From DASQBT01 sp035635075 (GTDB taxonomy: Bacteria; Pseudomonadota; Gammaproteobacteria; Burkholderiales; Thiobacillaceae), in assembly GCA_035635075.1 (NCBI GenBank), contig DASQBT010000127.1, forward strand, positions 1-10,475: a DNA stretch of 10,475 nt, given 5' to 3'. The position numbers and the translations under genes are program-made. Positions 1 to 5,191 of the stretch are shown in pieces. Each line of letters starts with the position of its first letter. Within the stretch, counting starts at the first letter, position 1. Under the pieces are notes generated by a model that did no database searches, was not told the DNA's origin, and was given only the letters and a program-made list of their open reading frames with translations.

Positions 1-246
1 GCGCCTCTGTTTGAATCCGCCGCCAAATTCGATTCCGGAACCGGTTGGCCCAGCTTCTTCAAGCCCCTGAGTGAGGCCAGCGTCGCGGAAAAGCAGGATA
101 CCAGTCACGGCATGGTCCGCACCGAAGCGTTGTGCGATGCCTGCGGCGCCCACCTGGGCCACGTGTTTGCCGATGGCCCGGCCCCGACGGGACAGCGCTA
201 CTGCATCAACTCGGCGTCGCTGGCGTTCGAGAAGAAGAAGTCCTGA
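1..246 (+). CDS. msrB: Peptide-methionine (R)-S-oxide reductase MsrB, C-terminal part
   Basis: The window opens inside this gene; frame 1 is open from the first base to TGA at 244-246 and gives the last 81 residues. MsrB reduces the R epimer of methionine sulfoxide in proteins, usually in the cytosol with thioredoxin as donor. Visible family landmarks are GTGWPSF near the left edge, a CxxC pair (CDAC) followed by GAHLGHVF, and the RYCINS segment with the catalytic cysteine. The CDAC pair is one half of the structural zinc site; the other CxxC would lie before the window. The C-terminus (FEKKKS) is of normal length, so only the 5' end is missing, because of the window edge. The next gene starts 59 nt downstream on the same strand, so co-transcription is possible but not shown. 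Confidence 0.95.
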   Translation, partial: APLFESAAKFDSGTGWPSFFKPLSEASVAEKQDTSHGMVRTEALCDACGAHLGHVFADGPAPTGQRYCINSASLAFEKKKS

Positions 247-305
247 TTTCAACGCCCGCGTGAGCAACGCTGGGTGCTTCGTTCCGTCCAGACATTAGGA
301 AACCC

Positions 306-1010
306 TTGCAAACATTCACTGCCCGCATCGCCCGCATCTGGCCAGCCACGCCCACCATCAAGGCGTTTGAACTGGAAATCGACGACCCCGGATTCGGCTT
401 TCTGCCTGGCCAGTGGATCGAGATTTTCGTCGACATCGACGGCCGAGCCCATACCGGCGGTTATTCCGCCACCACTTCCCCTTTGCAGAAGGGCCGGGTG
501 GAGCTCGCGGTCAAGACAAGTTCCAAACACCCGGTCACCCAATGGCTGCACCAGCACGCCCGGGAAGGCGAGCGTCTGACAATTTCGCGCGGTCAGGGGC
601 CATTTGTCTTTCTACCCGAAATGGGCGAAGACATCGTCTTGATCGGTGGCGGCGTCGGCGTCACCCCCCTTCTATCCATCTTTCGCCACGTACGCGACGC
701 CTCGCCGGAAACCCACGCAACGCTCTATTACAGCGTGAGCCAGCCGGAGGAAATCCTGTTCCGCGAAGAACTCGAACAATCCGCGCGCAAGCACACCCAT
801 TTGAGCCTGGAAATAACCGTCACCCAGCCAAGCCCGCAGTGGCGCGGCCAGACCGGACGCATCAACAAGCACAAGATCGCCGCGCTCAACGCCCCGCCCA
901 ACACCCTGTTCTACCTGTGCGGCCCGCAGGGCATGGTGGAAGACATGAGCAGCCTGCTCAAGGAGCTGGGCGTGCCAGCCAGTCGGGTGATATTCGAGAA
1001 GTGGTGGTGA
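306..1010 (+). CDS. FAD/NAD(P)-binding oxidoreductase, OXNAD1-like ferredoxin reductase family
   Basis: A 234-residue protein with the two-domain ferredoxin-NAD(P)H reductase fold. The N-terminal beta-barrel flavin domain (about 1-100) contains GGYSATTSP at 51-59, the position where classical members carry RxYS. The C-terminal nucleotide domain (about 107-234) has GGGVGVTP at 114-121, the CGPQGM segment at 205-210 and the terminal FEKWW. The Arg-to-Gly change in the flavin motif and the absence of an iron-sulfur domain fit the OXNAD1-like subgroup; the physiological electron partner is unknown. The start is TTG at 306, supported by AGGAA at 297-301 four bases upstream; the next in-frame ATG lies far inside the flavin domain. 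It follows msrB on the same strand, which hints at a redox-repair role, but that is only inference. Confidence 0.85.
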   Translation: MQTFTARIARIWPATPTIKAFELEIDDPGFGFLPGQWIEIFVDIDGRAHTGGYSATTSPLQKGRVELAVKTSSKHPVTQWLHQHAREGERLTISRGQGPFVFLPEMGEDIVLIGGGVGVTPLLSIFRHVRDASPETHATLYYSVSQPEEILFREELEQSARKHTHLSLEITVTQPSPQWRGQTGRINKHKIAALNAPPNTLFYLCGPQGMVEDMSSLLKELGVPASRVIFEKWW

Positions 1011-1147
1011 GCGGGGAGAGTCAGTAAATGGCGCCCGCTATGTCAATCGCAACGATTCCCGGCCAGGCAAGCACGGACTCAAGAAAAGCATTTCGATCAC
1101 GACCACATGATCCGCCAGAAGCGCAGACTGCTTGTGCATTGCATGAC
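1011..1147 (+). other. Intergenic spacer upstream of the toxin-antitoxin module
   Basis: This stretch contains no convincing ORF or hairpin with a T tract. Its right end carries a weak -35-like TTGCAT at 1139-1144, placed 17 nt before the TATCAT hexamer at 1162-1167. It is therefore the likely left part of the toxin-antitoxin promoter. Confidence 0.4.
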
Positions 1148-1164
1148 ATACGGCATTGCCGTAT
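1148..1164 (+). promoter_or_regulatory. Perfect 17-bp palindrome at the toxin-antitoxin promoter, probable operator
   Basis: ATACGGCA at 1148-1155 and TGCCGTAT at 1157-1164 are exact inverted repeats around one central base. The palindrome lies between a weak -35-like TTGCAT (1139-1144) and overlaps the first bases of a good -10-like TATCAT (1162-1167; 5 of 6 consensus). Type II antitoxins with an XRE domain normally bind such palindromes to repress their own operon, and this site would block RNA polymerase directly. The palindrome is seen in the sequence; operator function is inferred from position. Confidence 0.65.
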
Positions 1165-1167
1165 CAT

Positions 1168-1488
1168 ATGAATGTGTACACCATAGTCGAAACTGAAGTT
1201 TTTCAGCGCGCTGCGGAAGCGATCTGGTCGGACGAAGAACGGGTGTCATTCATCAACTGGTTGGCCGCCAACCCGGATGCCGGTGATGTGATCCCGGGTT
1301 CGGGCGGTTGCCGCAAGGTGCGCTGGGGACGTGGTGGCATGGGCAAGCGAGGCGGCGCACGGGTGATTTATTTCAACCGGTTCGAAAACGGCGAGATCTG
1401 GTTGCTGATCGTGTATGTGAAGGCCAAGTTTGACAACCTGCCCGTCTCGTTACTGAATAAGCTACGCGAGGAAATCAGTCATGGATAA
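1168..1488 (+). CDS. RelE/HigB-like toxin of a type II toxin-antitoxin system
   Basis: From ATG 1168 this encodes 106 residues of the RelE-like HigB toxin family, which usually cleaves mRNA, often on the ribosome. Recognisable features are the start YTIVETEVF, the conserved block AANPDAGDVIPG, then GCRKVRWG, GGARVIYF and LLIVYVKAKFDNL, in the order expected for this family. The start is uncertain: TTG 1156 lies inside the palindrome, ATG 1168 has no ribosome binding site, and GTG 1174 sits where a transcript from TATCAT (1162-1167) would begin, so leaderless translation from 1174 is possible. The stop TAA at 1486-1488 lies inside the antitoxin gene, an 8-nt overlap. Toxin-first order is typical for higBA-type modules. 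The protein appears full length and intact. Confidence 0.88.
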   Translation: MNVYTIVETEVFQRAAEAIWSDEERVSFINWLAANPDAGDVIPGSGGCRKVRWGRGGMGKRGGARVIYFNRFENGEIWLLIVYVKAKFDNLPVSLLNKLREEISHG

Positions 1489-1765
1489 GGAAATGGAACA
1501 GTTTCAGAAGGACCTACTCAAGTCGGTCAGGCAAATGAAAGCGGGCAAGGCCGCGCGTAAGACTAAGGTAACGTTGCCACCCATCACTGAGGCCCGCATC
1601 CGGTTGGGGATGTCGCAGTCTGAACTGGCAGCCCTGATGGGGGTATCGATCCGTACCTTGCAGGACTGGGAGCAAGGCCGTCGCAAGCCGACAGGCGCGG
1701 CTCAGACTTTATTGCGTGTGGCCATCGCCCACCCGGAGGCGTTGCGCGACTTGAAAGCTGCGTAG
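1481..1765 (+). CDS. XRE-family helix-turn-helix antitoxin, partner of the preceding RelE/HigB-like toxin
   Basis: A 94-residue protein with a single C-terminal HTH_XRE domain at about 34-90: ARIRLGMSQSELAALMGVS is the helix-turn-helix and RTLQDWEQGRRKP the following recognition part. The N-terminal 30 residues are rich in Lys and Gln and probably form the segment that contacts the toxin. Architecture and the toxin-first order match HigA/NadS-type antitoxins, which neutralise the toxin and repress the operon. ATG 1481 is backed by a good GAGGAA site at 1468-1473, in contrast to the toxin, which has none; this would favour antitoxin synthesis. The 8-nt overlap with the toxin gene indicates translational coupling. 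Confidence 0.88.
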   Translation: MDKEMEQFQKDLLKSVRQMKAGKAARKTKVTLPPITEARIRLGMSQSELAALMGVSIRTLQDWEQGRRKPTGAAQTLLRVAIAHPEALRDLKAA

Positions 1766-1843
1766 TCAACCGTTAAAGGCTGAGAGCAGTAATTCAAGCA
1801 CGGCCTCTTAGCTCGAAGCTTCCGCGCATTACCCAAAGCGATC

Positions 1844-1878
1844 GCGGTTCTCGGCGCCGACCGCTGACGGTGCCCGTC
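1844..1878. repeat. Two short inverted repeats between the antitoxin and the PEP-CTERM remnant
   Basis: GCGGT (1844-1848) pairs with ACCGC (1860-1864) around a loop that itself contains the palindrome CGGCGCCG. GACGG (1866-1870) pairs with CCGTC (1874-1878) around three bases. They lie between two convergently oriented genes, where terminators are expected, but neither is followed by a T tract on either strand, so an intrinsic terminator is not shown. The rest of 1766-1877 holds nothing I can name. Confidence 0.25.
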
Positions 1879-2168
1879 TAAACCGACCGCTTATGAAGCC
1901 GGGCGGCGCCCAGCAGGGCGAGCACACCCAGGCCGAACAGCCAGCCGGTAGAGGGCTCCGGCACCGACGAAATCAATATGTTTACATCGTCCGAAGACTT
2001 TTCCGCAGCTGTGTTCATGACCGTCAGCCGGAATGTCAGCTCTGCACCCGGGTCGAGGGGCAGCTCCACCGTCGGATCGAAAGTGTTCGCGCCTGTAATA
2101 CTGAGCGCCGCAGGGTGTAAATAATTTCGACAAGAAATCAAAAGCCCCGGCGACGCGTGTTGCATCAA
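1878..2168 (-). pseudogene. Remnant C-terminus of a PEP-CTERM sorted exported protein
   Basis: The minus-strand frame ends with SSVPEPSTGWLFGLGVLALLGAARLHKRSV-like residues in three consecutive blocks: the VPEP motif, a hydrophobic helix (WLFGLGVLALLGAA) and a basic tail. This is the PEP-CTERM signal recognised by exosortase EpsH-type sorting systems. The 50 or so residues before it (NTFDPTVELPLDPGAELTF onward) look like the end of a beta-sandwich secreted domain. The frame begins at TTG 2168/ATG 2165 immediately after an in-frame TGA, with no signal peptide and no ribosome binding site, so a Sec-exported protein could not be made from it. I therefore read it as the tail of a larger gene whose 5' part is lost. 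No exosortase gene is in this window. Confidence 0.65.
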
Positions 2169-2215
2169 TCAAAGCACGAATAGGTCAGTGCGGTTCGGCA
2201 GTCGCGCTTGCTCCA

Positions 2216-2291
2216 ATGAAGCGTGCGCTGAAACGGAACCGCTTCAGCCCTTCCTTCGATCATCTCGTCCCCACCCGAATCCATTTCACCG
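2216..2291 (-). pseudogene. Decayed second copy of the DUF3301 gene 3' end
   Basis: This stretch aligns with 2533-2609, the 3' end of the intact DUF3301 gene, at roughly 80% identity by hand count and in the same orientation. Read on the minus strand it gives VKWIRVG and, after a frameshift, DEMIEGRAEAVPFQRTLH, against VEWVRVGDEMMEGRAEVVPF in the intact copy. One base is missing between the GTG and GAC codons, which breaks the frame, and the TAG stop of the intact gene is replaced by TGG. About half of the codon differences are silent, so the copy diverged while still coding and decayed later. Homology stops sharply near 2291. It may be a relic of an old duplication or of DNA imported from a related strain. 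Confidence 0.8.
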
Positions 2292-2334
2292 TTGAAAGGT
2301 CCAGGCTCGAATTGCAAGCGTCAGTGAACCAAGC

Positions 2335-2424
2335 TCAGGCGGCCAGCTTCAATTTGCAATTCAAGCCTGCGCGACTGGCCAGCGTTACCAGCATGTCCAG
2401 GCTGAACTTGTCCCATTTGCCGCG
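2335..2424 (-). pseudogene. C-terminal fragment of an XRE-family antitoxin (HigA-like)
   Basis: Twenty-nine codons and a TGA stop (2335-2337) read RGKWDKFSLDMLVTLASRAG followed by LNCKLKLAA. The RGK-FSLDML-A-AG pattern is the end of the small XRE-domain antitoxins that pair with phage gp49-like HigB toxins. The helix-turn-helix part that should precede it is absent: upstream on the minus strand the sequence runs straight into the REP-like hairpins at 2431-2477. It is not a copy of the intact antitoxin at 1481-1765, which belongs to a different subgroup. No toxin remnant was found beside it. Confidence 0.65.
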
Positions 2425-2430
2425 TGAGGA

Positions 2431-2493
2431 TAAAGGGGACGCAACCCTTATTGGGGATTAAGGGGGCGCTACCCTTACTTGTGTGCCTGGCAC
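2431..2493. repeat. Tandem REP-like hairpins
   Basis: Two similar hairpins stand in tandem. AAGGG (2433-2437) pairs with CCCTT (2445-2449), and TAAGGG (2459-2464) pairs with CCCTTA (2472-2477); the loops are alike (GACGCAA and GGCGCTA). A third inverted repeat, GTGCC-T-GGCAC, follows at 2483-2493. Hairpins with GGGGACGC...CCCTT cores and GTGCCTGGCAC are typical of REP-type dispersed elements mobilised by REP-associated tyrosine (IS200-like) transposases in proteobacteria. The family assignment is from memory of such elements. No transposase gene is present here. Confidence 0.6.
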
Positions 2494-2529
2494 TCTCTGT
2501 CCAAGGTGGAAGTTCGCTGCCGCGTCTCG

Positions 2530-2880
2530 CTAGTGAATCGTGCGCTGAAACGGCACCACCTCAGCCCGTCCTTCCATCATCTCGTCGCCCACCCTTACCC
2601 ATTCCACTTTCTTGCCCAGCAGGGTGACGTCGCCGTCGCGGCGGTTGTCGCCGGTGTCGGAAAACTCGAAGCGGTAGATGCGCAGCAAGGTGAGCGCGCC
2701 GTCCGCGTCGCGTTTGAAGGCGGTCTTCGCCAAGGCCACGGTGTCGTCGAGAAACTGCAGGCCGCGTTCGCGGCAGGCCTGCTTGCCCACCTGGACCGCT
2801 ATTTCGCGCGCCTTTAAGTTGTCCATCCACCAGTAGAGGAAGGCCCCGATGGGGACAAGGAGAAGAATTTCCCAGGACAT
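2530..2880 (-). CDS. DUF3301 family membrane-anchored protein
   Basis: A 116-residue protein. An N-terminal transmembrane segment (about 3-19, ILLLVPIGAFLYWWM) is followed by a short conserved soluble part with REIAVQVGKQACRERGLQFLDDTVAL, then LLRIYRFEFSDTGDNRRDG and VEWVRVGDEMMEG near the end (motifs given in pieces of a continuous protein). This is the pattern of DUF3301, a family of unknown function common in beta- and gammaproteobacteria. I chose ATG at 2880 (MSWEILLL), the usual family start. An upstream in-frame ATG near 2946 would add 22 residues (MPSLRSKRGSPEKT...) that are a translation of a dispersed repeat and overlap the gap after sirB1, so I reject it. No clear ribosome binding site precedes 2880. 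It lies downstream of sirB1 on the same strand, and its 3' end is duplicated at 2216-2291. Confidence 0.8.
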   Translation of the reverse strand: MSWEILLLVPIGAFLYWWMDNLKAREIAVQVGKQACRERGLQFLDDTVALAKTAFKRDADGALTLLRIYRFEFSDTGDNRRDGDVTLLGKKVEWVRVGDEMMEGRAEVVPFQRTIH

Positions 2881-2912
2881 GGAGAGCGTCGGATTGATCA
2901 GCTTTGTTTTTT

Positions 2913-2946
2913 CTGGACTGCCGCGCTTGGATCGCAATGACGGCAA
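2913..2946. repeat. Relic of a dispersed CGTCATTGCGA-type repeat
   Basis: On the minus strand the sequence reads TTGCCGTCATTGCGATCCAA then GCGCGGCAGTCCAG. This closely matches the widespread dispersed element with the core CGTCATTGCGA...GCGCGGCAATCC that many proteobacterial genomes carry in intergenic DNA. TGCCG (2919-2923) can pair with CGGCA (2941-2945). It fills most of the 68-nt gap between sirB1 and the DUF3301 gene. There is no T tract after it on the minus strand, so it is unlikely to be an intrinsic terminator. Confidence 0.6.
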
Positions 2947-2948
2947 GG

Positions 2949-3779
2949 CTAATTCAGCCGGGCCACCCTCATGCGCAGATTGCTGACCTGCATGCGCAGA
3001 GTTTCGATGTCGTCATCGATGCCGGCCTGTTCCAGGCAATGGGAAAGATCGGCCAGGGCCGCGCGGTAGGCTTCCATGCGCAGGTAATGTGCGCCCCGCT
3101 CGCGCTGCTCGGCGAGGTTGTCGGGATCGAGGATGAGCAACTGATTCATGACGCCGAGCGCCTTGTCATCGGCTTCCTCATGCAGGTAATAGCGCTTGAG
3201 GTTGCGCAGCATGCGGCAGAGGATTTCGCGCTTCTCCGCGGTGCCCAGCACGTTGGCCAGTTCTGGCCGGGGCGGATCGGGATACATCTCCTTGAGCCGC
3301 GCTTCGAGCTGCTCGACGCTCAGGGCCAGGCCCCCATGGAATGGGTCAACCACCACATCGCCGCCCGGCACCGCCAACTTGACGAGGAAATGACCGGGAA
3401 ACGAGACCCCCCTAAAATCCAGGCCGGCGCGACGGCCGACTTCCATCATGATCAGCGCGAGCGAAATGGGAATGCCGATGCGTCCATCCAGCACGTCATT
3501 GAGGTAGCTGTTCTTGGGCTCGAAGTAATCCCCGTCGTTGCCCTGAAAGCCTTCCTCATGAAACAGGAAATCGTTGAAGGCGGACAGCTTCTCCGCCCAG
3601 TCATCAGTGTCGGGTATGCGGCTAGCGGCCTTGTGTCCGAGCTGATCCAGACGGGCTTGGTAGAGGCCAACATCCAGGTTGGGGTACTCGGCGGCGGCAA
3701 TCAACAGGGCACCGTAGCCCAGATCCCATTGCTGTTCCGGCTGGCGTGCCAGTTCGATCAGGCGGGGATCGGCATTCAT
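2949..3779 (-). CDS. SirB1 family protein: transglutaminase-like domain plus TPR
   Basis: A 276-residue cytosolic protein. Residues about 40-165 form the SirB1 N-terminal transglutaminase-like domain, with FNDFLFHEEGFQGN, the block NSYLNDVLDGRIGIPISLAL, GVSFPGHFLV at 124-133 and VDPFHGG at 144-150. The C-terminal part (about 185-250) has tetratricopeptide-like helices (LRNLKRYYLHEEADDKAL, LLILDPDNLAEQRERG), and the last 25 residues form a possible coiled coil. The biochemical role of SirB1 is not established. ATG 3779 overlaps the rhlE stop by 4 nt (ATGA) and no strong ribosome binding site is visible, so expression by translational coupling to rhlE is likely. The family usually sits elsewhere (for example near prmC and kdsA in enterics), so the link to RhlE is a local observation. 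Confidence 0.88.
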   Translation of the reverse strand: MNADPRLIELARQPEQQWDLGYGALLIAAAEYPNLDVGLYQARLDQLGHKAASRIPDTDDWAEKLSAFNDFLFHEEGFQGNDGDYFEPKNSYLNDVLDGRIGIPISLALIMMEVGRRAGLDFRGVSFPGHFLVKLAVPGGDVVVDPFHGGLALSVEQLEARLKEMYPDPPRPELANVLGTAEKREILCRMLRNLKRYYLHEEADDKALGVMNQLLILDPDNLAEQRERGAHYLRMEAYRAALADLSHCLEQAGIDDDIETLRMQVSNLRMRVARLN

Positions 3780-5086
3780 TCCGGATGGGGGGCGGGCGCA
3801 ATAAACAGCGCCGCAACCTGCCTGGCAGGGCGCTTGAGCGGCGCGGAGCCGGAAGCGATGGCAGGCCGCGGCGCAGACGGCAGCGGAGACGGTGGCGGGA
3901 AGGGCTGCGCGGCGGGCGCCCGATAGGCGGGAACTTCCGCAGCGCCGGGAGAAAAGCCGGGCACCAGTTGCTGTTCGATTGAACGGCCAAGAAGTTTTTC
4001 TATGTCCTTCAGGTAGCGCGCTTCGCTTTCCGACACCAGGGACAGGGCCTCCCCGCTGGCGCCGGCGCGCCCGGTGCGGCCGATGCGGTGGACGTAATCC
4101 TCGGCACTGTGCGGCAGATCGTAGTTCACCACATGCGGCAGGGCCTCGATATCGAGGCCGCGGGCCGCCACGTCGGTGGCCACCAGAATCTGCGCCTCCC
4201 CAGCCTTGAATGCATCCAGGGCCTTGATGCGTTCCTGCTGCGACTTGTCGCCGTGGATGGCGGCAGCATGCAGCCCGGCCTTGTTGAGTTCGTGGGCCAG
4301 GCGGTTGGCGCCGATCTTGGTGCCGGTGAAGACCAGCACCTGGGAGAGCTGCCGGCTCTTGACCAAGTGCACCAACAGGGCGCGCTTCCGCTCATGATGT
4401 ACCGGATGGACGATCTGGGTGAGGTTGTCCGCCACGGCGTTGCGGCGCGCCACTTCTATGCGCTGGGGATTCTTGAGGATGCTGTTGGCCAGGCGCTGGA
4501 TTTCGTCCGGGAAGGTGGCGGAGAACATCATGTTCTGGCGCACTTCCGGCAACAGGGCGACGATGCGTTTCAAGTCGGGCATGAAACCCATGTCCAGCAT
4601 GCGGTCCGCTTCATCCAGCACCAGCACGTTCACCTGCGACAAATTGAGTGTCTTGTTCTGCACGTGGTCCAACAGACGGCCGGGCGTCGCCACCAGAATC
4701 TCCACGCCAGTCTTGAGGATGGGTATCTGGGTATCGATGTTCACCCCACCATAAACCACCAGGGAACGCAGCGGCAGATGCTTGATATACATCTTGATGC
4801 TTTCTTCCACCTGGATGGCCAGCTCACGCGTGGGGGTCAGGATCAGGGCACGGATCGGATGTTTGGCCGGCGAGGTGCTGGTGTTGGCCTGGGGCGCCAA
4901 GCGCTCGATCAGGGGCAGGGCAAAGCCGGCAGTCTTGCCGGTGCCGGTCTGCGCTGCGGCAAGGATATCCCGGCCCTGCAGCGCGACCGGGATCACTGCG
5001 TCCTGAATGGGCGTGGGGTCCTTGTAGCCGCAATCAGCCAGGGCTTTAAGTATTTCCGGGCGTAAGCCCAAGTCTTCAAAACTCAT
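3776..5086 (-). CDS. rhlE: DEAD-box ATP-dependent RNA helicase RhlE
   Basis: 436 residues from ATG 5086 (MSFEDLGL, the usual RhlE start), preceded by AAGGA four bases upstream; a TTG at 5098 would add four residues and destroys that spacing. All superfamily 2 motifs are present: the Q-motif glutamine at 28, AQTGTGKT at 45-52, PTRELA at 85-90, TPGR at 134-137, DEAD at 158-161, SAT at 189-191, VATDVAARGLD at 302-312 and HRIGRTGR at 333-340. After about 380 the tail is proline- and alanine-rich with scattered basic residues, low in complexity, as often in RhlE. The enzyme unwinds short RNA duplexes and acts in ribosome maturation and RNA turnover, notably in the cold. It is the first gene of a unit with sirB1. 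Confidence 0.95.
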   Translation of the reverse strand: MSFEDLGLRPEILKALADCGYKDPTPIQDAVIPVALQGRDILAAAQTGTGKTAGFALPLIERLAPQANTSTSPAKHPIRALILTPTRELAIQVEESIKMYIKHLPLRSLVVYGGVNIDTQIPILKTGVEILVATPGRLLDHVQNKTLNLSQVNVLVLDEADRMLDMGFMPDLKRIVALLPEVRQNMMFSATFPDEIQRLANSILKNPQRIEVARRNAVADNLTQIVHPVHHERKRALLVHLVKSRQLSQVLVFTGTKIGANRLAHELNKAGLHAAAIHGDKSQQERIKALDAFKAGEAQILVATDVAARGLDIEALPHVVNYDLPHSAEDYVHRIGRTGRAGASGEALSLVSESEARYLKDIEKLLGRSIEQQLVPGFSPGAAEVPAYRAPAAQPFPPPSPLPSAPRPAIASGSAPLKRPARQVAALFIAPAPHPE

Positions 5087-5118
5087 TCTGTCCTTCAATG
5101 CAGCAAGTTAAGGCTCGC

Positions 5119-5178
5119 CGCGCAGTTTGCAGCGGACGCCCGGTTCAGGAAGAGCAGACCAGCTCTGCAAACTGTGCG
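5119..5178. repeat. Long inverted repeat in the rhlE upstream region
   Basis: Positions 5119-5132 and 5165-5178 are inverted repeats matching at 13 of 14 bases (core CAGTTTGCAG / CTGCAAACTG perfect), with a 32-nt loop. A competing hairpin AGAGC (5151-5155) with GCTCT (5162-5166) overlaps the right arm. The element lies between the MBL-hydrolase stop and the rhlE start. On the minus strand no T tract follows, so it is not a standard terminator. A structured 5' leader that controls rhlE, or an operator, are both possible. I found no convincing -10/-35 pair in this 105-nt gap. Confidence 0.5.
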
Positions 5179-5191
5179 AACGCTGATCACA

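Noticed and set aside
2431..2493. CRISPR-like array from repeated GGGG-CCCTT units
   Set aside because: Only two imperfect units, no regular spacers and no cas genes; they fit REP-type hairpins better.
2904..3926. Long plus-strand open frame of 340 codons opposite sirB1
   Set aside because: It is the antisense shadow of the well-supported SirB1 gene and the rhlE 3' end; it shows no family motif and has no plausible ribosome binding site.
4088..5065. Plus-strand open frame of 325 codons opposite rhlE
   Set aside because: It is antisense to all the helicase motifs of RhlE; its composition (His- and Gln-rich) is that of a reverse-frame artefact.
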